Source of the DNA: an uncultured SAR86 cluster bacterium
Lineage (GTDB): Bacteria; Pseudomonadota; Gammaproteobacteria; Magnimaribacterales; D2472
DNA length: 64,000 bases
Assembly: GCA_902557645.1 (NCBI GenBank)
Contig: CACEAP010000002.1
Span: forward strand, 173,057-237,056
Direction of reading: 5' to 3'
Shown: positions 26,961 to 36,020 of the stretch, one piece after another
How the letters are laid out: each line of letters opens with the position of its first letter
Numbering within the stretch: position 1 is the first letter of the stretch
Made by a program: the position numbers and the translations under genes
The notes under the pieces: model-generated
Databases searched by the model: none
Told to the model about the DNA's origin: nothing
What the model saw: the letters and a program-made list of their open reading frames with translations, nothing else

Positions 26961-27412
26961 TAGATATAAAAGTAAAAATACTAAATTCAAGAATTGGTAA
27001 AGAAATAAACCTTCCTGAATATAAAACCATTGGCTCAGCAGGCATGGATGTAAGGGCCTGTTTAGAGGACTCGATAACCTTAACACCAGGCTCCACAGTG
27101 CTAATACCATTGGGATTTGCAATGCACATTAAAGACGTCGATGTCACAGCTTTAATTATCCCTAGATCAGGCTTGGGATCAAAGCATGGTATTGTTTTGG
27201 GCAATTTAGTTGGTCTTATAGATTCAGATTATCAGGGTGAACTAATGGTTCCAGCTTGGAATAGATCACAAGAAGATTTCACCATTTCTTCAGGTGACAG
27301 AATAGCGCAAATGGTAATAGTGCCTGTTATTCAAGCAAATTTTAATATTGTTGATGATTTTGAAAAAACAGAAAGAGGAGAAGGGGGGTTTGGGAGTTCA
27401 GGTATAAAGTGA
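26957..27412 (+). CDS. dut: Deoxyuridine 5'-triphosphate nucleotidohydrolase
   Basis: A 151-residue trimeric dUTPase that keeps uracil out of DNA and supplies dUMP for thymidylate. All five family motifs can be found, including [37 protein letters not shown] and the C-terminal [11 protein letters not shown]. The start is TTG at 26957, within a four-base TTGA overlap with sixA. Confidence 0.97.
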   Translation: MIDIKVKILNSRIGKEINLPEYKTIGSAGMDVRACLEDSITLTPGSTVLIPLGFAMHIKDVDVTALIIPRSGLGSKHGIVLGNLVGLIDSDYQGELMVPAWNRSQEDFTISSGDRIAQMVIVPVIQANFNIVDDFEKTERGEGGFGSSGIK

Positions 27413-27414
27413 AA

Positions 27415-27663
27415 TTATTTCTTTTTACCAAATCTCTCTTCAAACCGCTGAACTCTTCCACCAGTATCAATGATTTTTTGTTTACCAGTGTAAAAAGGAT
27501 GAGAAGCAGAGGATATTTCAACAGTGTAATAGGGATAAGTTTTACCATCTTCCCATTTTTTGGTTTTATCTGTCTGAAGTGTTGAACGAATAATGAAATA
27601 CTTATCTACACCAATATCATGGAATAAAACTTCGCGGTATTCTGGATGTATATCGTTTTTCAT
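27415..27663 (-). CDS. rpmE2: 50S ribosomal protein L31 type B
   Basis: An 82-residue L31 protein ([37 protein letters not shown], then [11 protein letters not shown]). It has no zinc-binding cysteines, so it is the C-minus form, elsewhere used under zinc limitation. Here it sits beside priA, where the canonical rpmE normally lies, suggesting it may be the only L31. It converges on dut with two bases between stops. Confidence 0.95.
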   Translation of the reverse strand: MKNDIHPEYREVLFHDIGVDKYFIIRSTLQTDKTKKWEDGKTYPYYTVEISSASHPFYTGKQKIIDTGGRVQRFEERFGKKK

Positions 27664-27722
27664 AATAAAACCTAAATTTGGATGAGAACTATAACAAATA
27701 AGTCGATCTTTTCAATTAAAAC

Positions 27723-29699
27723 ATGAATATTTTTTATTATGATGTGGCAATACCTATTCCTGTAAGGGAAACTTTCACATATGAATGTAAAGAAAGTATT
27801 CAAGTTGGATCAAGGGTTTTAGTAGAATTTAGGAAGAAAAAAGTAGTTGGCCATATTGCTAAAGAGGTCTTAAAGAAACCTAATTTTCGCACTATTCAGA
27901 TATCTGAAATCTTAGATGAAGAGCCTATTTTTAATTCAAATGATATAGAGATTTTATTCTGGTTAGCAGATTATTATCAACACCCAATAGGAGAAGTTTT
28001 TGATACTTTTTGCCCACCTATCTTACGCAAGCCAGTTAAAAGAAATATTCATTCTAGAAATATTCAACCCGAATACAAAACTTTTTCTAATGATAAAAAA
28101 ATTACATTAAATAAAGAGCAAACAGAGTCTTTAAGGATACTAAATAAATTAGATGGATTTGATCCTTGTTTGCTTTATGGGGTAACAGGATCAGGAAAAA
28201 CAGAAATTTATTTGAGATTAACCGATACCTACTTATCTCAAGGAAAATCAGTTTTAATTCTTGTTCCTGAGATTTCTTTGACCCCCCAGCTTGAAGATAG
28301 ATTTATTAGTAGGTTTGGAGACAATATTGGAATCTATCATTCAAGAAAGACAGCAAAGCAAAGGTATGACATTTGGGAAAGATCAAAGAGTGGCGAGCTT
28401 AAAATAGTTATTGGAACTAGGTCTGCAGTTTTATGCCCTCTAAATAAATTAGGAGTGATTATAGTAGATGAAGAACATGACCAATCCTATAAACAGCATG
28501 AAGGCTTTAGATTTTCAGCCAGAGATCTAGGTATTAAAAGGGCTCAAGTAGAGGGCATCCCAATAGTATTAGGCACAGCAACGCCATCTCTTCAGACCTT
28601 GAGATTAGTACAAGAAAAAAAATATAAAGAGACCAAACTTTTAAAAAGAGCAAATGGATCCAAGCCTCCTGGGTTTATAACCTTAGACATAAATGATTCA
28701 CAGCTAGAATCAGGTATAGCAAAAGAATCACTTGATGCAATTACAAATACGTTAAAAGAAAATAAACAGGTTCTTATATTTATCAATAGAAGAGGCTTTT
28801 CTCCACTTTATGAATGTAGTAGTTGCAGATGGACAGCTGAATGTTCTTCTTGCGATGCTCGCCTAGTATTTCATCATGGGTTAAATAGATTGATATGCCA
28901 TAGATGTGATTCTGCATATGGAATACCCAACAAATGCCCAGCATGCAATAGTTCTTCCTTAAATCTTCAAGGATCAGGTACAGAAAGAATAGAATTATTT
29001 CTTGAAAACTATTTTAAAGGCACAACTATTATTCGTTTAGATCATGATACCACTAAGAAAAAAGGCTCATTAAAACAAATCCTTGAGATGGTTCATAAAT
29101 CTGAATCAGCTATTTTAGTAGGAACCCAAATGCTTGCTAAGGGGCACGATTTTCCAAGAGTTGAGCTTGGCATAATATTAAATTGTGATTCTGGCATTAC
29201 TAGTCCGGACATAAATAGTTTAGAAAAAATATCTCAGTTATTAATTCAAGTTTCTGGTCGAGTCGGAAGAAAGGAAAATAACGGCAAAGTGATTATTCAA
29301 ACTAGGTATCCTGAAGATAAGAATTTGTTAGAGTTAAAATCTGGTGATTATCTTAATTTTGCATTAAATAATCTTAAACAAAAAAAAGAGCTTTGCCATC
29401 CACCATATTCTGCAATAGCCTTACTAAGAACAACATCACCTTTAGCAAAAAATAATATTAATTTTCTAAATCAGGCTAGCAATAGCATTAAATTAAAATC
29501 AGATATGTCAATAATTGGGCCAATTCCATCTATTATTGCAAAAAGCAGAGGAAATTTTAGACATCATTCAATCATTCAGGCCTCATCTAAAATAGATTTA
29601 AATAAACTTATTAAAAATATTATTTTTTTAGCAGGTTCATGGAAAGAAACTAAAAAAGTTAAATGGTATTTTGATATTGACCCTATCGACTTTAACTAA
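27723..29699 (+). CDS. priA: Primosomal protein N' (replication restart helicase PriA)
   Basis: A 658-residue 3'-5' helicase that reloads the replisome at stalled forks. The N-terminal 3'BD domain (FYYDVAIPIPVRETFTYE) is followed by Walker A GVTGSGKTEIYLR near 152-164, DEEHDQSYKQ, and zinc-binding cysteines in CSSCRWTAECSSC and CHRCDSAYGIPNKCPAC. Shorter than E. coli PriA (732). The stop overlaps the convergent amidase stop by four bases. Confidence 0.96.
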   Translation: MNIFYYDVAIPIPVRETFTYECKESIQVGSRVLVEFRKKKVVGHIAKEVLKKPNFRTIQISEILDEEPIFNSNDIEILFWLADYYQHPIGEVFDTFCPPILRKPVKRNIHSRNIQPEYKTFSNDKKITLNKEQTESLRILNKLDGFDPCLLYGVTGSGKTEIYLRLTDTYLSQGKSVLILVPEISLTPQLEDRFISRFGDNIGIYHSRKTAKQRYDIWERSKSGELKIVIGTRSAVLCPLNKLGVIIVDEEHDQSYKQHEGFRFSARDLGIKRAQVEGIPIVLGTATPSLQTLRLVQEKKYKETKLLKRANGSKPPGFITLDINDSQLESGIAKESLDAITNTLKENKQVLIFINRRGFSPLYECSSCRWTAECSSCDARLVFHHGLNRLICHRCDSAYGIPNKCPACNSSSLNLQGSGTERIELFLENYFKGTTIIRLDHDTTKKKGSLKQILEMVHKSESAILVGTQMLAKGHDFPRVELGIILNCDSGITSPDINSLEKISQLLIQVSGRVGRKENNGKVIIQTRYPEDKNLLELKSGDYLNFALNNLKQKKELCHPPYSAIALLRTTSPLAKNNINFLNQASNSIKLKSDMSIIGPIPSIIAKSRGNFRHHSIIQASSKIDLNKLIKNIIFLAGSWKETKKVKWYFDIDPIDFN

Positions 29700-30958
29700 A
29701 TCTTTATCTTTATTGTCTGGCCTGGATAAATAGTATTATTTTCTAGATTATTAATTCTTGATATTTGATCAATTGTTACACCAAATCTAATAGCAATTTC
29801 TGATAACACATCACCTCTTTGAATTTCATAACTTAGGTGATTGGGATTATTATCTATATAGGTTCCAACAATAGGATTTTCTTGAAAATAATTATGAATT
29901 CCAAGAAATATTGATCTTGCAATCATTCTTCTTCCTGGTTTTCCTTTTAGCCTATTTGCATCTTCAGGGTTAGTAATAAAACCAGACTCAACAAGAACAG
30001 ATGGTATATCAATAGATTTAAGAACTCTGAAATCAGCAAATTCGACATTTTGCTTATGAATTTTAGTAAAAGGATCTCTTTTAAGTTGTTCTAAAATCTT
30101 TGTTCCCAAAATCTTGCTTTGATTTATCTTATTTTTATAGGTTTCTGGATATGTTTTTCTTGCCATATCTTCATCAAAATCACTAGGCAGTAAGTTTTTG
30201 ATATCAGCTTGAATGCGTTTTCTTTGCTTGTCTGAAAGATTTCTTGCGATTGTGCTTGAGGCTTCGTCTGACCAGATAAAAACAGAAGCACCTTTTACTG
30301 ATGAAAGCCTAAAACCATCTGCATGAATTGAAATAAAAATATCTGCCCCATACTTTCTAGCATTTTGATATCTATCATTTAAATTAATGGTTTCATCCCC
30401 GTCTCTTATCATCAATGGTTTATAGCCTTTAGTATCTCTTAGAGTCCTTTCTAACTCTTTTGATATAAGCAGGGTTACATCTTTTTCTAAAATATTATTT
30501 GGCCCAACTGCACCCGGATATTTACCTCCATGGCCAGCATCAATAGCAACAATAATGTCTCTGGTACTTTTTTTAAGATTTTTATCTTTTTTAAGTGATA
30601 AATTAAGAAGTACTCCATTTTTAGTTTGTTCTTGAGTAGGTTTTTGCCAATAGATTGATTCATATAAATCAAGAACTATTTTTGAAGAGGTACCATCTTG
30701 ATTAGTGCGGATTTTCTTTATTGGATAATTCTGACGAGTTTCCGATTCTTCAAACAATTCAGAATCTTTAATATCGATTACAAGTCTTGATGGCTCGTTT
30801 AAAGCATAAGAATTAATTAATGCAACTTTATCAAGCTTGAAATTAATGCTTATTTCGCCAGATGGTAACTCTTGTATTGAGGAAAATTTAACTAAATTTG
30901 CGCTAGATGATTCAATACAAATAAAAAAAATGCTGTATATAAAAATTAGTTTTTTCAT
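29696..30958 (-). CDS. amiC: N-acetylmuramoyl-L-alanine amidase (AMIN-Amidase_3-LysM)
   Basis: A 420-residue periplasmic amidase that splits septal peptidoglycan. A signal peptide (residues 1-20) is followed by an AMIN domain (about 25-120), an Amidase_3 zinc domain (IVAIDAGHGGKYPGAVG near 135-151, FISIHADGFRL near 205, and SVLVESGFITNPEDANRL), and one C-terminal LysM repeat (YEIQRGDVLSEIAIRFGVTI). The LysM makes it AmiB/AmiC-like; the symbol is by similarity. Its link to tsaE and nnr upstream is the widespread tsaE-amiB arrangement. Confidence 0.92.
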   Translation of the reverse strand: MKKLIFIYSIFFICIESSSANLVKFSSIQELPSGEISINFKLDKVALINSYALNEPSRLVIDIKDSELFEESETRQNYPIKKIRTNQDGTSSKIVLDLYESIYWQKPTQEQTKNGVLLNLSLKKDKNLKKSTRDIIVAIDAGHGGKYPGAVGPNNILEKDVTLLISKELERTLRDTKGYKPLMIRDGDETINLNDRYQNARKYGADIFISIHADGFRLSSVKGASVFIWSDEASSTIARNLSDKQRKRIQADIKNLLPSDFDEDMARKTYPETYKNKINQSKILGTKILEQLKRDPFTKIHKQNVEFADFRVLKSIDIPSVLVESGFITNPEDANRLKGKPGRRMIARSIFLGIHNYFQENPIVGTYIDNNPNHLSYEIQRGDVLSEIAIRFGVTIDQISRINNLENNTIYPGQTIKIKI

Positions 30959-30970
30959 TTTTTATAAATT

Positions 30971-31423
30971 TTAACTTCTTAAGTTTTCTAGTAGGATTGT
31001 ATCGCCTATTAATTCAATTTTCCTACTATTATGTTGATGCGACATTTCTATTTTCATGTTGCATAATCTTTTTCCTTGCAGTTTTTCAGGCCATTCTATA
31101 AAAATTAGTTTTTTATTTTTGTGCTCCCTGTTGAGTTCAAGCATATCAATATCTTCATCTACTTCAGTTCTATATAAATCAATATGAAGAACAAGAAATT
31201 GATTAAGTTCATATTCTTCACAAATAGTATATGTAGGGCTTTTAACAGAGCCATGCCAGCCCAGAGCACTTAAAATACCTCTAACTAATGTAGTTTTGCC
31301 AGCTCCAAGGTCTCCTTGCAGATGAAATTCTAGTGAAGCATTATCAGATTCATTTATGATTTTGGCTAATTTTGCTCCAAACTCTAATGTAGCTTTCTCG
31401 TCTTTGAGAGTATATTCAATCAT
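30971..31423 (-). CDS. tsaE: tRNA threonylcarbamoyladenosine biosynthesis ATPase TsaE
   Basis: A 150-residue P-loop ATPase for t6A37 tRNA modification. Walker A is LQGDLGAGKTTLVRG near residues 35-49, and VKSPTYTICEEY and HIDLYR follow as in the family. It overlaps nnr by eight bases at the 5' end and is 12 bases upstream of the amidase. Confidence 0.95.
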   Translation of the reverse strand: MIEYTLKDEKATLEFGAKLAKIINESDNASLEFHLQGDLGAGKTTLVRGILSALGWHGSVKSPTYTICEEYELNQFLVLHIDLYRTEVDEDIDMLELNREHKNKKLIFIEWPEKLQGKRLCNMKIEMSHQHNSRKIELIGDTILLENLRS

Positions 31424-32897
31424 CTTTTTTATTTAAAGTTTTTCTTATGTACGGTATTAATTCTGAAGCAGCAAGTCCATTCATCCCATTTTCTAACTTA
31501 AACTGAGAGCCAGCTTTCCCATGGGCTGCTACTGCTAATAAACAAGCATTTAATGATGAAAGTCCTTGTGATATAAGACCTCCAATAAGACCCACTAGAA
31601 TATCTCCTGTACCTCCAGTTGCGAGCTCAGGACCTCCTTCTTCACAAATATAAAGTTCTTCTTTATTTGCAATAATTGTTCCATAACCCTTAAGCGCAAC
31701 TGTTGCGGAATACATTTCTACTAATTTTTTTGCAGAATTAACTCGATCCTGTTGAACCTCTTTTATTGAAGTATTTAATAAATCTGCAGCTTCGCCAGGA
31801 TGAGGCGTCAGAATAATAGGACTGTCATTATTTTCTAAACAATTATTATTTTTAGCCAAGTATCTAAGAGCGCCCGCATCTAAAATAATAGATCCGTTAA
31901 TTTTTGCAGAATAGTTTATAAGTAACTCAATAATGCCTTTTGACCAATTACTATCAGTTAACCCAGGACCACAAACAAAAGTATTATTATCCGGATCAAG
32001 CTTAAATCCATTTGGTCTCTCGCAGCCTATTGTCATAATTTCAGGATTACGTATCAGTGAGGCTTTTACATGGAGAGGCTGTGTAATAAGCGAAACTAAG
32101 CCAGAGCCTGATTTTAAGCTCATTTCAGCTGCCATTATTGCGGCTCCACCCATTTTTATATCCCCACCAAATATTACAGTCTTACCATGGTTTCCTTTAT
32201 GGCTATCATTCAATCTTCTGGGTGTTAAGTCTTTTACATCCTCGAAGTTATAAGAAATTGCGAGAGCTTTGCTTTGAGTTTGCATATCTAAATCTAGGTT
32301 ATCAAAATATAGTTTGCCAGATGAGATTTTACCCTCATTAAGACTTAATCCAACTTTCCTTCCAACAAAACTTATTGTTTTCTTTGCATTAACATGTGTG
32401 CCATATGAAATTCCTAAATCAGGATCAATGCCTGATGGTAAATCAATTGAAAAAATTTCATCAAAGTTATTCATCTTATTTATAAGCATAGAAATACTAG
32501 GACTGACGGAGCCTTTTAAACTGGTGCCAAAAATAGCATCAATTATTGCTACATTCTTTTGATTGTTATCTAAAACAGATGGTTCATGAATAAGGTTTGC
32601 GTTAAACGCAATATTAAAAGCATTTTTACACAATAAGCTTTTTTCTTTATTTTTTATAGCATCAATGATTTTCACATCAAAACCCATCTTGGATAGATTG
32701 ATTCCTATATAGTATCCATCGCCGCCATTGTTTCCAGGACCGCATACACATATAAATTTTTTGTAGCTGGTGTTCTTTGCAATAAAATTTGTAGCAACTT
32801 TTGCAGCCTTAAGCATCAGTTGCTTATCTGAATTACCCTGATGGAAATATTCAGCTTCATATAGTTTTACTTCATCACTAAGGAATAATGGTTTCAA
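31416..32897 (-). CDS. nnr: Bifunctional NAD(P)H-hydrate repair enzyme (epimerase / ADP-dependent dehydratase)
   Basis: A 493-residue metabolite-repair enzyme that restores damaged NADHX/NADPHX. The N-terminal epimerase domain has CGPGNNGGDGYYIG near residues 48-61 and a SIDLPSGIDPDLG segment. The C-terminal dehydratase domain, related to ribokinase, has GNHGKTVIFGGD, TPHPGEAADLL and ATGGTGDILVGLIGGL. Length is typical of the fused bacterial protein. Three bases separate it from the upstream paraoxonase-like gene. Confidence 0.95.
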   Translation of the reverse strand: MKPLFLSDEVKLYEAEYFHQGNSDKQLMLKAAKVATNFIAKNTSYKKFICVCGPGNNGGDGYYIGINLSKMGFDVKIIDAIKNKEKSLLCKNAFNIAFNANLIHEPSVLDNNQKNVAIIDAIFGTSLKGSVSPSISMLINKMNNFDEIFSIDLPSGIDPDLGISYGTHVNAKKTISFVGRKVGLSLNEGKISSGKLYFDNLDLDMQTQSKALAISYNFEDVKDLTPRRLNDSHKGNHGKTVIFGGDIKMGGAAIMAAEMSLKSGSGLVSLITQPLHVKASLIRNPEIMTIGCERPNGFKLDPDNNTFVCGPGLTDSNWSKGIIELLINYSAKINGSIILDAGALRYLAKNNNCLENNDSPIILTPHPGEAADLLNTSIKEVQQDRVNSAKKLVEMYSATVALKGYGTIIANKEELYICEEGGPELATGGTGDILVGLIGGLISQGLSSLNACLLAVAAHGKAGSQFKLENGMNGLAASELIPYIRKTLNKKDD

Positions 32898-32900
32898 AGA

Positions 32901-34280
32901 TTAATCTAAAGTAAAAGATGCCAGTCTGTTAGAGTGAAATGATCCTATATATATAGTCTCATTAATAGGATAAGCAGTAGTAGGGAAACCAAATACTGTT
33001 TCTTGGAATCTATATAAATTCTTTCTTTCAAGCGAAACCCTATCAATTTCATGAATTGAGAAAGGCAAAGAACAATTAATGCTTTCACTTTCAGCGCAAG
33101 GCATTGCATCTAAGGTTTCATGATCAAGCGAAGTAAGCCAGATTGAATCATCTGTTATGACCATATTGTCTGGAGAATTAATTCTATAAGTCCCAATAAT
33201 TTGGTTATTAATAAGATCAACGACTTCTAATTTATCTCCTAGATTATGATTTATATATAAAAGCTCATTAGTTTCATCAAGGCCTATACCATTAGGCTGG
33301 CTTCCATCCGAATTCGGCACTTTAGTGAAAGACATCTTGTCCCATTTTACAACATAACCAGTTGCATACTTGAATAATGCTGCACTTAACCATTCATTTA
33401 TAGTTATGATCCTTTTATACATATGACTTGCATAAAAGGTTCCATCTCTTCTTAAACTTAGATCATTAAAATAGTTATGCTCGGGCGTATTTACACAACC
33501 TCTCCAGGTCATTTCCCATTTAGAATCATTTTTATTTAATTCAAAGAATTCAATTGATTCAAATGGATAATGATTTACAAATCCAACTTGAATAGAACCA
33601 TCAACTCGAGTAACTAGATCAATCCCATGAGGTCCAAACCCATCATCTGGAGTCCTTGTGCATTTAGGATCTCCCCAGGTATTATTTGAAAATATTATTT
33701 TTGGATCTATTCTCTTGTTATCTTTAAGCCTTAAAAGCGCAAAAGATCCTTGTCCATCTTTTTCTTCATACGGCTTTATACCACCAAATTCAGATAGTAA
33801 TAAAAATTCATTATCTGGGAGGAGGGCTATATCTTCAGGGTTAGTAAATTCGCAATATATAGTTATCAATTGATCTGATACACAATCATCTATATTTTTA
33901 AGAGGACCAAGATAATCTCGTGAAACCATAAGTAAAGCAAGGCCTAAAAAAAATACGCTCAGAGTAATAGAGAATTTATAGTAGTTATTGGAGAATATTT
34001 CGGCAAATTTATAAACTAGATTTTCAAAAAATATAGCAACAAGACCTCTTAAAATTGAAATTACACCAAAGACAAATATAGTATTTTTCCATATTCTATC
34101 TGACCAAGAAAAATCAACAACGTAAAGTAATAGCCCCCCAATAATTAGAGCTAATAATCCTATTAATTTTAAGTTTATTTTTTTATCAAGAAATAACTGG
34201 AATCCAATGAGTATTAATTTCTTTGAGAAAGGTAATATGACAGCAAATAATAAAAAAATAATTGCTAAAATTTCATTCAT
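32901..34280 (-). CDS. Membrane-anchored paraoxonase/arylesterase-like beta-propeller
   Basis: A 459-residue protein. The first ~125 residues hold about four hydrophobic segments; the rest looks like a six-bladed propeller of the paraoxonase (PON) family. PON-type calcium and catalytic segments appear in order: NPEDIALLPDN (Glu-Asp), FGPHGIDL (His), HNYFNDLSL (Asn), QPNGIGLD (Asn) and SPDNMVIT (Asp-Asn). PONs hydrolyse lactones and aryl esters. The substrate here is unknown, and the multi-helix N-terminal domain is unusual for the family. It begins one base into the stop of an alpha/beta hydrolase, so the two are coupled. Confidence 0.72.
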   Translation of the reverse strand: MNEILAIIFLLFAVILPFSKKLILIGFQLFLDKKINLKLIGLLALIIGGLLLYVVDFSWSDRIWKNTIFVFGVISILRGLVAIFFENLVYKFAEIFSNNYYKFSITLSVFFLGLALLMVSRDYLGPLKNIDDCVSDQLITIYCEFTNPEDIALLPDNEFLLLSEFGGIKPYEEKDGQGSFALLRLKDNKRIDPKIIFSNNTWGDPKCTRTPDDGFGPHGIDLVTRVDGSIQVGFVNHYPFESIEFFELNKNDSKWEMTWRGCVNTPEHNYFNDLSLRRDGTFYASHMYKRIITINEWLSAALFKYATGYVVKWDKMSFTKVPNSDGSQPNGIGLDETNELLYINHNLGDKLEVVDLINNQIIGTYRINSPDNMVITDDSIWLTSLDHETLDAMPCAESESINCSLPFSIHEIDRVSLERKNLYRFQETVFGFPTTAYPINETIYIGSFHSNRLASFTLD

Positions 34281-35185
34281 TACTTATTTTCCCATTTAGA
34301 TATAGTTGATTTAATTATAGCAACTATTTCAAGAGGCTTATCTAAAGGAACATGATGAGCAGCGCCTGGAACTTCAACGAAGTCCATAACTTTCTCAAAC
34401 TCTTTTTCCATAAAAGTTAGTATCTTTGATCCTAGCAACATACTATTGCCGCCATAAATATAAAGGGCAGAACATTGAATATTAAACTTATATTCTGAAA
34501 GGCGACCAAGCTTCCAAAATAAAGTATCATCAAATTTCCATCGCCAACCTTTATTAGTTTGATAAATAGAATGCTCAGCAATGTATCTTAAATACCAATC
34601 ATTTTCACATTCTTGAGCAGGCATTAATCTAAATCTATTGATAATAGATTCTTTATCCTCATAGTATTTAATCATTCTCAGCGGCCCAGTGCTCTTATGC
34701 TTTGCATAATCATAATCAGGTGGTCTAATTGGTGTATCTATCATAACAAGATAATCTACTATTCTTGGATGTTCACTGGCAACAAAACCAGCCACATGGC
34801 CACCAAGAGAATGACCAACAAAGATTATATTTTTATCTAATTCTAATAATTCTTCATGATTTAAAATATCAATAATAGCTTTGGCAAAGCATTCAAAACT
34901 ATAGTTTTCCCTATGAGCTGAATCCCCCATTCCAGGAAGATCAATTGCAATAACATAAGAATCTTTTGAAAATTGCGGAGCTATTGGATCCCACCACCGC
35001 ATATGCGCTCCAGTTCCATGAATAAAGAATAAAATATTTTTATGTTTCTTATTTCCCCATGTCTGATAACTAATAACATGATCCGCCGAAGTGATTTTTT
35101 TCTTTTTTACCTGACTTTCTATAGATTTGAAAAACCATTCAGGCGCATTAGAAATATCATTTTTGAGATTGTCAGTAACTTTCAT
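34280..35185 (-). CDS. Alpha/beta-fold hydrolase
   Basis: A 301-residue alpha/beta hydrolase. The oxyanion HGTGAH motif lies near residues 56-61, the nucleophile elbow is VGHSLGGHVAGF near 123-134 (Ser126 in GHSLG), and a C-terminal histidine is in PGAAHHVPLDKP. No signal peptide is seen, so it is probably cytosolic. The substrate is unknown; its neighbour is paraoxonase-like, so ester or lactone breakdown is a reasonable inference. Stop and next start share one base. Confidence 0.85.
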   Translation of the reverse strand: MKVTDNLKNDISNAPEWFFKSIESQVKKKKITSADHVISYQTWGNKKHKNILFFIHGTGAHMRWWDPIAPQFSKDSYVIAIDLPGMGDSAHRENYSFECFAKAIIDILNHEELLELDKNIIFVGHSLGGHVAGFVASEHPRIVDYLVMIDTPIRPPDYDYAKHKSTGPLRMIKYYEDKESIINRFRLMPAQECENDWYLRYIAEHSIYQTNKGWRWKFDDTLFWKLGRLSEYKFNIQCSALYIYGGNSMLLGSKILTFMEKEFEKVMDFVEVPGAAHHVPLDKPLEIVAIIKSTISKWENK

Positions 35186-35225
35186 TGCACGTATTCTAAG
35201 CTATTAAATATAATTAATTAAATAT

Positions 35226-36020
35226 ATGAGTAATGAAATAATAACTCCAGCAGCAACTGTTCTTGTAATTAGGGATGGGGAAAAGGGTATAGAGGTATTT
35301 ATGGTCGAAAGATCTAATAAACCCCCTTTTGGTAATTTATTTGTTTTTCCTGGCGGTAAGATTGATGAAAGTGATTCAGATTCTAGAGCACATTCATTAT
35401 GTAAGAGTATTTCAGACGAAGCTGCATCAACTCTTTTAGGCATAAACAATAATGGACTTAGTTATTGGATAGCATGCGTTAGAGAGTGCTTTGAGGAGGT
35501 TGGAATATTACTAGCAGAAAAAAAAGATGGCTCAAAATTAAACCTAAATGGAAGCGAGAAGAGCAAGTATCAGCAATATAGAAAAGATCTTTTAGAAGGA
35601 AAAATTACTTTTTATGATATTTGTGAGCTGGAAGGGCTTGAGCTATTAACAGAAAATATTGCGCCCTTTTCTCATTGGATCACTCCAGCATTAGAGGTAA
35701 AAAGATTTGATACAAGATTTTTTATAGCGTGTTTGCCAGATAATCAAACAGGCATACATGATGGCAATGAATTAGTTAATAGTTTATGGATATCTCCAGA
35801 AGATGCTATAAAAAAGGCTTATGCTGGAGAGATGAATATGATAATGCCAACAATTAAGAATCTTGAGCAATGCATTGGTTATAGCTCAATTCATGAGTTA
35901 TTAATACATCAACAAGAATTAACAAATGAAGACATACCGCCAATACTTCCAAAGTTTTTTAAAGAGAATGGTAATTGGGTAGGACTTTTGCCTGGTGATG
36001 AGGGTTATGATAATCACTAA
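35226..36020 (+). CDS. Nudix hydrolase (NUDT19-like)
   Basis: A 264-residue Nudix protein. The fold begins PAATVLVIRDGEKGIEVFMV with VFPGGKIDESD (about 44-54), then an insertion before the helix VRECFEEVGILLAE (about 88-101). This split Nudix box is like NUDT19/RP2-type enzymes that cleave CoA derivatives and other nucleoside diphosphates. Substrate is not shown. The stop shares one base with the next ATG, giving a coupled pair with a metallo-beta-lactamase protein. Confidence 0.86.
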   Translation: MSNEIITPAATVLVIRDGEKGIEVFMVERSNKPPFGNLFVFPGGKIDESDSDSRAHSLCKSISDEAASTLLGINNNGLSYWIACVRECFEEVGILLAEKKDGSKLNLNGSEKSKYQQYRKDLLEGKITFYDICELEGLELLTENIAPFSHWITPALEVKRFDTRFFIACLPDNQTGIHDGNELVNSLWISPEDAIKKAYAGEMNMIMPTIKNLEQCIGYSSIHELLIHQQELTNEDIPPILPKFFKENGNWVGLLPGDEGYDNH

